Part shown: in pieces, positions 7,919 through 17,400 of the stretch
Layout: every line of letters starts with the position of its first letter
How positions within the stretch are numbered: position 1 is the first letter of the stretch
From: an uncultured Lactobacillus sp.
Lineage (GTDB): Bacteria > Bacillota > Bacilli > Lactobacillales > Lactobacillaceae
NCBI GenBank assembly: GCA_946477855.1
Contig: CAMKZU010000002.1
Span: forward strand, 46,475-110,474
DNA length: 64,000 bases
Direction: 5' to 3'
Notes under the pieces: generated by a model
Told to the model about the DNA's origin: nothing
Database searches by the model: none
What the model saw: the letters and a program-made list of their open reading frames with translations, nothing else
Program-made: the position numbers and the translations under genes

Positions 7919-8641
7919 TTGAAAGTAAAAAGTAATTGGGTAAAATTTACTACTGCAGCAGCTTTAGCAGTTACTGGGTTTGGCGTTGCCAACTTAGCTA
8001 ATTCTAATGTTACAGCTGCGACTGTTAAAGCGGCTACGAAAAAAGTAAAAATCAATTATGTCCCTGGTTATGGCATTAATATATGGGATAATTATGAAAA
8101 TCCTAACTTTACTGGCGAGCGGATTAAACACGGAAAAACTGTTGCCGTTTTGAGCAGCGCTATTGACCAAAAAGGCAATACTTGGTATCAAATTGGCGAA
8201 AATCAATGGATCCAAGCTCGCTACACAGTTAAGCCTGGTACCAAAATCAAGGCAGTTTCTCCTCAGAAAAAATCCGTCAAACAAGCTGAAAAAGTTGTTG
8301 ACTTGGCTAACGCTGAAGTGGGTAAAGCTTACGCTTGGGGTGGCAATGGTCCTCAAGGATTCGATTGCTCAGGACTAGCTCAATATGTTTATAGTAAAGC
8401 TGCTGGCATGAATTTGAGTCGCACTACTTATTCTCAAGTTAAGGAAGGTAAAAAAGTTTCATTGCAGAACTTGAAGCCGGGAGACCTCTTATTCTGGGGT
8501 TCATCGACCGCCCCTTATCATGTGGGAATTTATGTTGGCAATAACCAATATGTTCATGCAGCAACACCAACTCAAGGAGTTGTTAAAGAAAATTTGAGTT
8601 CATACTTCTATCCATCAGTTGCTAAGCGTGTTCTTGACTAA
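7919..8641 (+). CDS. Secreted SLAP-like/NlpC-P60 peptidoglycan hydrolase
   Basis: 240 residues. The TTG at 7919 is chosen since GGGAGGA lies eight bases upstream; the TTG at 7913 is too close to it. A signal peptide (1-35) is followed by one module at about 42-103 (NIWDNYE..TWYQIGENQWIQARY) that resembles an S-layer-type SLAP/SH3 wall-binding repeat, then NlpC/P60 at about 122-240 with Cys150, His201 and His213. The family hydrolyses peptidoglycan stem peptides in cell separation and wall turnover. A perfect WalR box precedes it and a strong terminator follows. Confidence 0.9.
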   Translation: MKVKSNWVKFTTAAALAVTGFGVANLANSNVTAATVKAATKKVKINYVPGYGINIWDNYENPNFTGERIKHGKTVAVLSSAIDQKGNTWYQIGENQWIQARYTVKPGTKIKAVSPQKKSVKQAEKVVDLANAEVGKAYAWGGNGPQGFDCSGLAQYVYSKAAGMNLSRTTYSQVKEGKKVSLQNLKPGDLLFWGSSTAPYHVGIYVGNNQYVHAATPTQGVVKENLSSYFYPSVAKRVLD

Positions 8642-8654
8642 GAATACGATTTGA

Positions 8655-8692
8655 GAAAAAACACTTAGAAAATTTCTAAGTGTTTTTTTATT
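8655..8692 (+). terminator. Terminator after the second NlpC/P60 gene
   Basis: Stem AACACTTAGAAA / CTAAGTGTT followed by seven T. Confidence 0.85.
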
Positions 8693-8794
8693 GCAGTTTG
8701 ATTAGTGTAACTTGATTAAATATCTGAAGCGGTTAAAATAAAATTGAATACTAATTTTTGATCACATTATACTACCTGAAGGAGAATTAATTTG

Positions 8795-9715
8795 ATGAAG
8801 CGTAATTTTTGGAAAATGGGTCTTGCAGCAGCATTGACACTCACCGGAATTGGTGTGGCTTCACCACAGAAAATTGTGGATGCTGCTACACTAAAAACTC
8901 CAGTTAAAAGAATAGAAATAAATTGCTTACCAAGTAAAAGCGTCAAAATTTGGACTAATTATGAGGGTGGACAGTTAATTAACTTTCGCGCTAAAAATAA
9001 AAGTAAGTGGAATGTTGCTAAAACGGCAGTGGATCGTAAAGGCAAATTATGGTACATGATTGGTGATAGTGAGTGGATTGAAGCGCGCTATACCAAAGAC
9101 TTAGAAGAACAATCTAATACGAAAACTGCTCAAGAACAAGTAAGAAAAACTGCTACCAAAAAGAAAATTAAAAAATCTAAGCTTAAGGTTAAAGCTAAGA
9201 AGGTAGTGAAGAAGGTACCAAAGCAAAAAGTCCAAAAACAAAAAGTAGTAGTACCTCAGCTTAGTAATGTTGTAAAAAAGAAAAGTAACAAAACTACTGC
9301 AGCTCCAACCATTACTCATGTGAGCGATAAAACTGTTTCTCCCAATGTTTCTAAAAGGGCGCAAGCGGTAGTCAACTTGGCAGAAAGCCAAGTCGGCAAA
9401 GGCTATGTTTGGGGCGGCAATGGGCCGGACAATTTTGATTGTTCTGGTTTAGTGCAGTATGTTTATAACCAAGTCGGAGGCGTTAAATTACCGCGGGTGA
9501 CAACTGATCAGGTCAAAGTAGGCGTAACGGTGACTATGGATCAATTGCAGCCTGGTGATTTGCTATATTGGGGGTCAGCCGATGCGCCTTACCATGTTGG
9601 TATTTATGTCGGCAATAATCAATATGTCTGTGCTGCGACACCGGAGCAGGGTGTGGTTTTGCAAACAATAAGCTCTTACTTTTATCCTTGTGTTGCTAAA
9701 AGGGTAATTGCTTAG
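8795..9715 (+). CDS. Secreted NlpC/P60 protein with altered active site
   Basis: 306 residues from the ATG at 8795 (a TTG at 8792 is equally well placed behind GAAGGAG). Order: signal peptide (1-32), SLAP-like module (about 38-100), a Lys-rich linker (about 105-185), then NlpC/P60 (about 187-306). Cys216 and His267 are conserved, but the third catalytic position is Cys279 (QYVCAATP, codon TGT at 9629-9631), where both neighbours have His (CAT). Another Cys replaces Ser near the C-terminus (YPCVAKR). It may be a weakened, re-tuned or non-catalytic wall-binding paralogue. The basic linker could contact teichoic acid. It ends at a terminator shared with hflX. Confidence 0.88.
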   Translation: MKRNFWKMGLAAALTLTGIGVASPQKIVDAATLKTPVKRIEINCLPSKSVKIWTNYEGGQLINFRAKNKSKWNVAKTAVDRKGKLWYMIGDSEWIEARYTKDLEEQSNTKTAQEQVRKTATKKKIKKSKLKVKAKKVVKKVPKQKVQKQKVVVPQLSNVVKKKSNKTTAAPTITHVSDKTVSPNVSKRAQAVVNLAESQVGKGYVWGGNGPDNFDCSGLVQYVYNQVGGVKLPRVTTDQVKVGVTVTMDQLQPGDLLYWGSADAPYHVGIYVGNNQYVCAATPEQGVVLQTISSYFYPCVAKRVIA

Positions 9716-9763
9716 AAGAGAAGATAAGTTACCATAGCTTTAGCAATATGTGTCGTTAAAACA

Positions 9764-9806
9764 AAAAAACTTCTTACAGTATACAGTGTGTAAGAAGTTT
9801 TTTGTT
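9764..9806. terminator. Bidirectional terminator (NlpC/P60 and hflX)
   Basis: AAACTTCTTACA / TGTAAGAAGTTT hairpin with A and T runs on both sides, between convergent genes. Confidence 0.85.
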
Positions 9807-11086
9807 TAGACAATATAATTTGAAAATCTATTCTGTTGTTCTGGAGCTAAACGAACAGTCACATGAATGCCGTCGTTTTGAAAATTCTCACTGATTACTT
9901 GTGCATTTTCATGTAGATAAGATAGTGTTTTACCATCCGACAGTGGTAATAGCAATCTGGTTCTTTTGTAATTAACGAATATTCTTTTAGTAATTAGATT
10001 GGCTAAAGTAGTAATCGACTTAGGATCAGTTGCGGAATATAGAATATTGCTGCCCTCAATTTGCGGATAATTTCTTTCTGACTTATCGGCTTTATTGTAA
10101 GCAGTAATCATAGGGGTGTTTTTGATGCCAATTTCATTCAGAACATTTTGTGTAGTGCGGATCATTTGAATCATATTTGGATCAGATGCATCTACAACAT
10201 TTATCAGTAAATCGGCATCCCTTACTTCTTGCAAAGTAGCCTTAAAAGACTCAACTAAGTTATGAGGCAGCTTTGAAATAAACCCTACTGTATCAGAGAG
10301 AATAAAGCTAAAATTGTTATCTAACTCTATCCGCCTGACATTAGTATCTAACGTAGCAAATAGCATATTTTTAACAAAAACCTGCTTGTCGCTATGTTTA
10401 GAAAACTCTTGTAAAAGCCCATTCATCGTGGTTGATTTACCAGCATTCGTATAACCAACCAAAGCGACTTTGGGAATATTATTTTGATTACGTCTTTTGG
10501 CTTTTATTTCTTCCTGCTGGGAGATTTCTTTTAATTCATTCTTGATGATGGCAATTTGTTTACCGATAGTTCTTCTATTTAGCTCTAGTTTTGATTCACC
10601 CGCACCACGGTTGGCAAAACCACCGCCAGTGGAACCGCCGTTTCCTCTTTGCTGGTCTAAATTATTTTCAGACGGATGCAACCGAGGCAGTTCATATTGC
10701 AACCGCGCCAGCTGCACTTGTAATTTTGCTTGTTTAGTGCGAGCTCGCTTTGAAAATATTTCTAAAATTAGTTCGGTGCGGTCAATTACACGTAGTTTGG
10801 TCAATTTTTCTAAATTGCGAATTTGAACTGGCGTCAATTCATCATTAAGGATAAGTACTTTTGCCTTTAAGCCGCGTGCCATATCTTTAATTTCATTAAT
10901 TTTACCCAGACCAAAATATGTTCCAGCTACTACATGCTCTGCATTTTGCCGTGCTTGTCCTACTACTTCCAAATTGGCAGCTTCAGTCAAATTAGCAAGT
11001 TCAGTCATATAATAATCAAAATTAGAATCGTTTAAGTTAACCCCGGCAATAAAAGCTTTAGTTTTACGTGGAGTGTTTTCAATCAT
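9806..11086 (-). CDS. hflX: GTPase HflX
   Basis: 426 residues, normal for HflX, a ribosome-splitting GTPase of the heat and translation stress response. The N-terminal HflX domain (about 10-190) includes the VAGTYFGLGK segment and a Gly-rich loop (about 149-164). The G domain carries G1 GYTNAGKST at 211-219, G3 DTVGF followed by the family-typical LPHNLVESF stretch, and an NKAD G4 motif. It is monocistronic on the minus strand, ending at a terminator shared with the NlpC/P60 gene. Confidence 0.95.
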   Translation of the reverse strand: MIENTPRKTKAFIAGVNLNDSNFDYYMTELANLTEAANLEVVGQARQNAEHVVAGTYFGLGKINEIKDMARGLKAKVLILNDELTPVQIRNLEKLTKLRVIDRTELILEIFSKRARTKQAKLQVQLARLQYELPRLHPSENNLDQQRGNGGSTGGGFANRGAGESKLELNRRTIGKQIAIIKNELKEISQQEEIKAKRRNQNNIPKVALVGYTNAGKSTTMNGLLQEFSKHSDKQVFVKNMLFATLDTNVRRIELDNNFSFILSDTVGFISKLPHNLVESFKATLQEVRDADLLINVVDASDPNMIQMIRTTQNVLNEIGIKNTPMITAYNKADKSERNYPQIEGSNILYSATDPKSITTLANLITKRIFVNYKRTRLLLPLSDGKTLSYLHENAQVISENFQNDGIHVTVRLAPEQQNRFSNYIV

Positions 11087-11263
11087 TTAATTCTCTTTCT
11101 ATATTAATAAATAGTTACGGGAAAACTTATTTTAAAATTCAAAAATCCACATAGTTCATTCTTCTTTCGCTCATTTATTAGTTTAATTTTAATACAAAAT
11201 AGCTGCTTAACCAAACTTTCTAGTGGGAATTGAAGATAGGCAAATAGCAAAATTAGGCTAAAA

Positions 11264-11310
11264 GAAAGCTGAGTGGTTTTTAAAAACCATTCAGCTTAAA
11301 ATAAAAAATT
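11264..11310. terminator. Terminator of the hydantoinase operon
   Basis: A nearly perfect hairpin with arms AAGCTGAGTGGTTTTT and AAAAACCATTCAGCTT, just downstream of the hydantoinase stop codon; T-rich on both sides. Confidence 0.8.
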
Positions 11311-11324
11311 TTTATGAATAAAGT

Positions 11325-12893
11325 TTAAGCTTCTTTTGCATTATCAATTTCACCTATGACTTTAGCTTTAACCCTAGTTGTTTCTCCTGGAGCGTAGGCA
11401 AGTGGCACCTCTGTCACTTCAACTACTTTAATAGTATCGGCTTTTGCACCAGCCATTATTGCTTGCTGCCCTGCCTGTTTTTCTACATCAGATAATGCAT
11501 CCGAGCGTTTAACATGAGCATATTGGTAAACTTTCTCATATTCACCACCAATGCTGGCAATTGTAGCACCAATAGCATTCGCAACACCGCCAAAATCACT
11601 TTTTGTAATGTGTTTAACTCCTTTGAGAGTTTCAGGTGCAATAATTGACCCTCCGCCAACTAAAACTACTTCCACATCTTCGGCACTTGTTTTCATCTGA
11701 TCAATACCATCTTCTAAGATAGCAGCGATCTTCCTCATAGCTTTTTGTGCAGTATCTTCATCAATTGAGTCTACTAACTTAGGATCACCAATTTGACATA
11801 GTCCAAGACGAACAGCAATATCAGTTGTTGTTAACGTATCACCGCCAAAAACGAGGGCCTTTTCGGTAATAGCATAACCTACGCTATCAGGACCGACAGT
11901 AACTGATCCATCATCACTGACGCGCACAATTGTACCACCACCAAGTCCAACAGATAATACGTCAGGCATTCTAAAGTTAGTACGAACGCCACCTACAGTT
12001 ACAGCCTTTGAAGATTCACGGGGGAAGCCGTTTGTTAACACGCCAATATCAGAAGTAGTCCCGCCAATATCAACTGTTAAAGCATTTTTAATTTTAGATA
12101 AATAAGCTGCACCGCGAATACTGTTAGTTGGTCCGCTACCGATTGTTAAAATAGGATACTTAGCAGCATATTCTAATGACATCAACGTACCATCATTTTG
12201 ACATAAGTAAACAGTAGCGTTAGTAATTTTTTCATCTGCCAATGCGTGTGAAAAACCATGGGTAACGTTTTTGATAACTTTGTTTAAAGCAGCATTCAAA
12301 ATAGTAGCATTTTCTCGTCCGATCAAGCCGATGGAGCCAATTGAAGATGAGATAGAAACGGGGAAGTCAGGGCCTAAGATTTCGTGAGCTATTGCACTGA
12401 CACGTTTTTCCTGATCATCGTTAATTGATGAGAAAACTCCAACTACGGCTAATCCATCTATTTGACCTTGCCATTCAGTGAGCTTAGTACGCACTTCTTC
12501 TTCTGAAAAGGGCACAATTGGATCGCCGTTAAACTCATAACCACCATGTATTAAAGCATATTTGTTTGACAAAATTTGCGTAATATCTTCAGGCCATTCT
12601 GTATAAGGCAAAACGGACGCGGTTGCGGGATAGCCAATTCGCAGAATACCTACTTTACCGAGATTTTTACGTTCAACAATTGCATTAGTGGCTTGAGTTG
12701 TCCCCAGCATTGCCTGCTTTATTTGCTGAACATCAATATTTTTGCCGTTGACAACTTTATGAATAGCGTTTTTAATACCAGTTTCAATATCTTTGGTAGT
12801 ATGGGTCTTAGCTGAAACAAGTACATTTAATTTATCATCCAATATTACAGCATCAGTATTTGTACCACCGACATCAATTCCTAATTTATACAC
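11325..12893 (-). CDS. Hydantoinase/oxoprolinase-family protein
   Basis: 522 residues. The N-terminal ASKHA-type fold begins with GIDVGGTNTDAV (Hydant_A_N), and a second glycine-rich nucleotide-type motif, TVDIGGTTSDIGV, lies near residue 275 (Hydantoinase_A). These enzymes open cyclic amides such as hydantoins or 5-oxoproline with ATP. This is the short HyuA-like form that is usually paired with DUF917 proteins. It is the last gene of a three-gene operon, 15 bp after DUF917, with a permease first. Actual substrate unknown: hydantoin, dihydropyrimidine or allantoin-like rings are guesses from the permease family. Confidence 0.88.
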   Translation of the reverse strand: MYKLGIDVGGTNTDAVILDDKLNVLVSAKTHTTKDIETGIKNAIHKVVNGKNIDVQQIKQAMLGTTQATNAIVERKNLGKVGILRIGYPATASVLPYTEWPEDITQILSNKYALIHGGYEFNGDPIVPFSEEEVRTKLTEWQGQIDGLAVVGVFSSINDDQEKRVSAIAHEILGPDFPVSISSSIGSIGLIGRENATILNAALNKVIKNVTHGFSHALADEKITNATVYLCQNDGTLMSLEYAAKYPILTIGSGPTNSIRGAAYLSKIKNALTVDIGGTTSDIGVLTNGFPRESSKAVTVGGVRTNFRMPDVLSVGLGGGTIVRVSDDGSVTVGPDSVGYAITEKALVFGGDTLTTTDIAVRLGLCQIGDPKLVDSIDEDTAQKAMRKIAAILEDGIDQMKTSAEDVEVVLVGGGSIIAPETLKGVKHITKSDFGGVANAIGATIASIGGEYEKVYQYAHVKRSDALSDVEKQAGQQAIMAGAKADTIKVVEVTEVPLAYAPGETTRVKAKVIGEIDNAKEA

Positions 12894-12908
12894 CTAATTT
12901 TCCTCCTA

Positions 12909-14009
12909 TTAATTATTGTATTCTGCGTAACGTTTTTCAATTGGAACATAATCAACATCGTATTTGAAATACCGCGGTCCTACGAGTTTTATGCCGGCTT
13001 CGGTGCGCCATTTTTCATTGGCTGGCAAGCCCAGAACCATAATCCGTTTACCATAGCGGACTTCTTCATTTGTAATAGGAAGCAAAGTGTCAATATCAAC
13101 CATAGTGATTAAATCGGGAACGGTTGCCAAAATTTTGCCGTCAAGCTGCATAATAATATTTTCGTTCTGGAAAGAAATCTTACCAGTTTGCCCCTCATTT
13201 TCATTAAGACCACCCAAAGTAATTTCACCAAAGTTAAATCCACCCTTAGTGACATGGGAAATATCCGTGATTTTAGCTGTCATCAGTTTATAGCCATGAG
13301 TCAAATGCAATAATTCACTTAACGCACTATCAACGGAGTCGTAATCATTGGCATGTTGAATTAACTGACCAATTTTTTGACTCAAATCAACGATATTCAA
13401 AACCCCAGCTTCACGTATTTGTTTACCAGTTAATGAATCACTGGCGCTTGAAGATGTAGCACCCACTTGCACCGTGAAGTTACGACCGATACGTTCAGCC
13501 CAGAAAGCATCAGGAGTATTAATTAGTGAAGTATTACCCCGCTCATCAGACAAAACCATAGGAGTTACTGAATGTCCAGCTAAAACAAAAGTTGACATTT
13601 GTAATTCTGGGAAAGCCCGTCCCATTCCATCAGCATCTGCAATCGGCAAGTCCATATTGGCGGCTGCAACGATTGGCATCATCGAATTGATACCACCTGC
13701 TTCAATTGGAAAGGTACCATAAATTTTTTTGCCATAATATTGCTCAAAAATTTTAAAAGCATTCACGAACTCATTTCCATTAGGAAATTTTTCCATTGAA
13801 ACTGCTGGGGCCCCAATATTTGAGGCTGAAACAAATAATTCGTCATCTGGAAATTCGTCTGGTGCAAGCAAAGTCACTGGACCATGTTTTTTAATGGCTG
13901 AAATTGCCATCAATTCGCCAATAAACGGATTGCCTCCACCACCTGAGCCCAGCAAAGAAGCTCCAATAGCAATTTGTTTTACATCCTTAATTCCTATTTC
14001 TTTACTCAA
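12909..14009 (-). CDS. DUF917-family protein
   Basis: 366 residues matching the DUF917 family: a Gly-rich GSGGGGNP start (about 18-25), EAGGINS near residue 103 and the DADGMGRAFPE signature near residue 127. The biochemical role is not established. Its recurring coupling to hydantoinase-like genes suggests that the two proteins form one enzyme or successive steps. It begins 3 bp after the permease stop, so the genes are translationally linked. No signal peptide or membrane segment. Confidence 0.9.
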   Translation of the reverse strand: MSKEIGIKDVKQIAIGASLLGSGGGGNPFIGELMAISAIKKHGPVTLLAPDEFPDDELFVSASNIGAPAVSMEKFPNGNEFVNAFKIFEQYYGKKIYGTFPIEAGGINSMMPIVAAANMDLPIADADGMGRAFPELQMSTFVLAGHSVTPMVLSDERGNTSLINTPDAFWAERIGRNFTVQVGATSSSASDSLTGKQIREAGVLNIVDLSQKIGQLIQHANDYDSVDSALSELLHLTHGYKLMTAKITDISHVTKGGFNFGEITLGGLNENEGQTGKISFQNENIIMQLDGKILATVPDLITMVDIDTLLPITNEEVRYGKRIMVLGLPANEKWRTEAGIKLVGPRYFKYDVDYVPIEKRYAEYNN

Positions 14010-14012
14010 AAT

Positions 14013-15362
14013 CTATTCCTCTATCCCTTTATTTTTAACTATTCGCTGATCAACTTTTCTAACTAAAAGACTACCTAAGTAGTAGACCAGCCCTGAACTA
14101 ATAAGAACATTTAAAGACTGCACCCCCCATGTAACGAATTGACCGACTAAAATTCCTATTATCCAAGCGATAACCGTCATTACAGGTAACTTAGCAGAAG
14201 TTTGGGGCAACTCTCCTTTAGCCCTACTTTCGTCTAAATTTTTGCGGTCGGTTTTTAAAAGCCAGTAGTCAACAAACATAATGGCTGCTATTGGTGGGAA
14301 AACAACGCCTAGTACAGTCAAAAATCCTTGAAATTTATCAATTAAGCCAATAACTGAAAGAATTGTTCCTAATATACCGGTAATGACAGTCATAACAGAT
14401 CTGTTCAAACTCACTTTAAAAACTTGCCTAAAAAAGTTAACGACATTTAAGCTGGCAGAATAAAGATTCATGTCATTAACTTTAACTGATGACAACACGA
14501 TTAAAGCAATTCCCAAAGCTCCTGTTAATTGATAAATAATAGGCATAATTTCTTTTGAGCCAATCGCGTGAGCCATTAACACGCCAATAACATTGACGCC
14601 TAATTCACCCACAATCGTACCGATTACACAAACCCAAAAAACATCGCGACCGTTTTTAGTACGTCTGGTTATGTCAGGCATGATGATGGCGCCAACGATA
14701 AAATTACCTGTAACCATTGTGATCCCAGCACCCATGCCCATTGCGGCACCGGGAGCAGCCATCGTTACTAAATGACTGAGGCTGTTGCCTTTAAGCATAT
14801 TGTAAGTGGCAAAGCCCATTACAATAATAAAAGCTGGAATTGAAATGTTGGTGGTCCAACTTAGCCCCTTAAAGCCGAAAATAACAGAAAAGGTAACTAG
14901 CAACCCGGTAATAGTAGCAACCAGTTGATAATTAATATTACTGTGAGTAATTGTGTTCATTATCTGTACCACGCCTTGAGCAAATACAGAGTTCTGAATG
15001 CCAAACCAGCCAATTAAACTAATTGCAAAGGTTAAACCAACGATAGCTGAGCCAACTGTGCCAAATCCAGCCCATTTTGACAAAAGACTGGTAGGTAGGC
15101 CCTCTCTTTGACCGGCTAAGCCTAAACCAAATGAAATGAACTGTAAGATGACACTACCCAAAATAGTGGATAGTACAGCGTCATGAAAAGTCATTCCGTA
15201 ACCCAGCTCTGCGCCAAGCATAAATTGACTTAAGGCGACAAATCCTCCGATTTGTACCATTAACACTTTCCACATCGGATCACGTTTGTCTTTAGGGAAA
15301 CGTTGTGTAGAGTAGTCATCGTATGTATCTTCAACTGTGGAATTATGATTTTTTTCCGCCAT
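14013..15362 (-). CDS. NCS1-family nucleobase/hydantoin permease
   Basis: 449 residues with about twelve hydrophobic helices and the N-terminal GGFVALSQFMLGAELGYG region typical of the cytosine/purine/hydantoin (NCS1, CodB-like) symporters. It would bring a ring-shaped nitrogen compound into the cell by cation symport, and the downstream hydantoinase and DUF917 proteins presumably process it. It is the first gene of the operon; the promoter should be in the 467-bp AT-rich region upstream. CodB proper transports cytosine, but no cytosine deaminase is present here, so the substrate is open. Confidence 0.88.
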   Translation of the reverse strand: MAEKNHNSTVEDTYDDYSTQRFPKDKRDPMWKVLMVQIGGFVALSQFMLGAELGYGMTFHDAVLSTILGSVILQFISFGLGLAGQREGLPTSLLSKWAGFGTVGSAIVGLTFAISLIGWFGIQNSVFAQGVVQIMNTITHSNINYQLVATITGLLVTFSVIFGFKGLSWTTNISIPAFIIVMGFATYNMLKGNSLSHLVTMAAPGAAMGMGAGITMVTGNFIVGAIIMPDITRRTKNGRDVFWVCVIGTIVGELGVNVIGVLMAHAIGSKEIMPIIYQLTGALGIALIVLSSVKVNDMNLYSASLNVVNFFRQVFKVSLNRSVMTVITGILGTILSVIGLIDKFQGFLTVLGVVFPPIAAIMFVDYWLLKTDRKNLDESRAKGELPQTSAKLPVMTVIAWIIGILVGQFVTWGVQSLNVLISSGLVYYLGSLLVRKVDQRIVKNKGIEE

Positions 15363-15667
15363 AGACTTCCTCTTTCTAAAATAACAATAAGTTTATGATG
15401 AACAATATAGTCACCGTATTATTAGAATAATTATTATTTGCTAATTAATATCTAATGTTTTTGAGTATAGATTAGTAGTTAATTAAAGTCAATGCTATTT
15501 TTTGCTTAGTTTTCAAATGTTTTTAGTGCTAATTTGTAGTAAAAAATAATAATTGCACAAATAATCATTTTTAAAATTCTATTAATAAAATTTAAGTTTG
15601 TAATTGAGTGATTCTAAACCAATATTATTTTATTTGAGCTATTAATTTAGCCAAATAAGATATTACA

Positions 15668-15755
15668 AAATCTAGTCCAAACTTTATTTTGACTGTAAGT
15701 TGAGACATTCTTCATGTTGCAAAAACAACTGCATAATATATGCAGTTGTTTTTTA
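15668..15755 (+). ncRNA. Candidate small RNA of about 90 nt
   Basis: TTGAGC (15634-15639) and TAAGAT (15656-15661) with 16-bp spacing could start a transcript near 15668. It would end at the hairpin CAACTGCATA / TATGCAGTTG (about 15725-15748) followed by six T. No reading frame or gene ends here that would otherwise explain the terminator. No family recognised. Confidence 0.3.
15719..15755. terminator. Orphan intrinsic terminator
   Basis: Perfect inverted repeat AACAACTGCATA / TATGCAGTTGTT with an A run before and a T run after, about 75 bp before the MFS gene. Confidence 0.65.
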
Positions 15756-15829
15756 CTTGGCAGCTGAGAAAAAAAGAGTATAATTCAAACTATTAAGGTA
15801 CCTAACTAAATTGAAATGGAGATAAATAA

Positions 15830-17266
15830 ATGACACAAAAAATTAGTTATCAAACAGATATCAAGGTACAAAAAAATCGGTGGTGGATACTAGTTGCAGT
15901 TGGGCTTTTTACATTTATGTCAACTTTAGACGGCACAATTGTGAATATTGCTTTACCCGTAATTAGTAGTGATCTGCACATCCTAATGAGTCAGTCAGAA
16001 TGGGTTGTTTCCTTATATTTAATTGTGGTTTGCAGTTTTATCCTGTTTTTTGGGAAGCTAGGTGACATATACGGTAAGATTAAGATCTTTCGCCTAGGAG
16101 CAATTTTCTTTATTGCTGGCTCTTTATTATCAGGTTTCAGAATTAATTTGCTATTTTTGCTGTTAGCAAGGGCTATTCAAGCATTTGGAGCTGCCATGAC
16201 TATGGCAACCAACAATGGAATTATTACTGAAATTTTTCCAAGTACTGAAAGAGGCAAGGCTTTGGGAACTATTGGCTCCTTTGTAGCCCTGGGTTCAATT
16301 GCAGGTCCTGGTCTAGGAGGATTGATATTGAGTCGCCTGTCTTGGTCTTATATTTTCTGGCTAAATGTTCCGGTAGGATTGGTTGCCGCAGTTATTGGTG
16401 CAATCTTTTTACCCAAAGACATTACATTTACCAAAACCGCGCTGGATAAAACCGGTTCTTTCAGTTTTGCTTTAGGCATGATTACACTGTTTGGCGGCAT
16501 CTTTTTAGGACAGCAACTGGGTTTCGGCGCATTACCCGTAGTTATTATGCTGTTAGTAGGACTAGTTAGTTTTGTCTGGTTTGTGTATGTCGAAAATCAT
16601 GCAGCTAACCCTTTATTACAATTTAAGTTGTTTAAAAATCCAGATTTTTCTGTTAGCCTGCTTTGTGCGTTGTTAATTTTTATTACGAATTTTTTCTTTA
16701 ATGTGGTTACACCTTTTTACTTAGAAAGTGCCCGGCATTTGTCTCCAAGTCAAACCGGCTATATTTTAATGATTTTACCTGTAGTACAATTGTTTGCGGC
16801 TCCAGTGGCAGGTTCTCTTTCTGATAAAATCGGGCCCAAATTAATTACCTTTATCGGATTAGTTTTGCTGTTAATCAGTCAAATTGGTTACATGCTGTGC
16901 AACTTAAAATCTTCTATCTGGCTCTTTATTATAAGTATTGCAATTATGGGACTAGGTAGTGGAATATTCAGTTCACCCAATAACTCGTTGGTAATGGGGT
17001 CAGTTGAGCAGAAAGATTTAGGTGTTGCCGGCAGTATCAATTCCTTATCACGTAATTTAGGTATGGTTATCGGAATATCTAGTGCTACTACGGTATTATT
17101 TGCGGCAATGAGCATGGCAAAAGGCAGTCGGGTCACGACTTACTTGCCTAAGCAGCCGGAGATTTTCATTTATGGTATGCATGTAGTTTTTAATATTTCA
17201 ATGATTATTTGCTTTATTACGGTCATTCTAAGTGGTTGGAGACTATTTAAAAAGAATAATAAATAA
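15830..17266 (+). CDS. DHA2-family MFS drug exporter
   Basis: 478 residues with about fourteen hydrophobic helices, the layout of EmrB/QacA proton-driven multidrug exporters. Family signs: LDGTIVNIALP in helix 1 (motif D1), a GKLGDIYGK loop (motif A) and GPGLGG (motif C, antiporter signature) near residue 161. The ATG is preceded by GGAGAT. Substrates are probably lipophilic or cationic toxins. No regulator gene is adjacent. A strong terminator follows. Confidence 0.9.
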   Translation: MTQKISYQTDIKVQKNRWWILVAVGLFTFMSTLDGTIVNIALPVISSDLHILMSQSEWVVSLYLIVVCSFILFFGKLGDIYGKIKIFRLGAIFFIAGSLLSGFRINLLFLLLARAIQAFGAAMTMATNNGIITEIFPSTERGKALGTIGSFVALGSIAGPGLGGLILSRLSWSYIFWLNVPVGLVAAVIGAIFLPKDITFTKTALDKTGSFSFALGMITLFGGIFLGQQLGFGALPVVIMLLVGLVSFVWFVYVENHAANPLLQFKLFKNPDFSVSLLCALLIFITNFFFNVVTPFYLESARHLSPSQTGYILMILPVVQLFAAPVAGSLSDKIGPKLITFIGLVLLLISQIGYMLCNLKSSIWLFIISIAIMGLGSGIFSSPNNSLVMGSVEQKDLGVAGSINSLSRNLGMVIGISSATTVLFAAMSMAKGSRVTTYLPKQPEIFIYGMHVVFNISMIICFITVILSGWRLFKKNNK

Positions 17267-17269
17267 AAT

Positions 17270-17308
17270 GTAAAAAACGTTGAAAAGAACATTTTTTCAG
17301 CGTTTTTT
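17270..17308 (+). terminator. Terminator of the MFS gene
   Basis: AAAACGTTGAAAA / TTTTTTCAGCGTTTTTTT hairpin with a long T run. Confidence 0.85.
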
Positions 17309-17400
17309 TGTGCAAAAGAATAATTTTTTTATAATTATTTCTTCTTTTGGCTATTTTAGGTATATTATGATAGAAGAAAGCGCAAATGAGGAGGTTTAGG

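Larger units (their letters stand above)
15363..15829. other. 467-bp intergenic region between divergent transporters
   Basis: AT-rich. It must hold the promoter of the NCS1 operon on the minus strand and that of the MFS gene on the plus strand. It also holds a promoter-like pair plus a strong hairpin (15634-15755) that do not belong to either gene. Confidence 0.6.
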
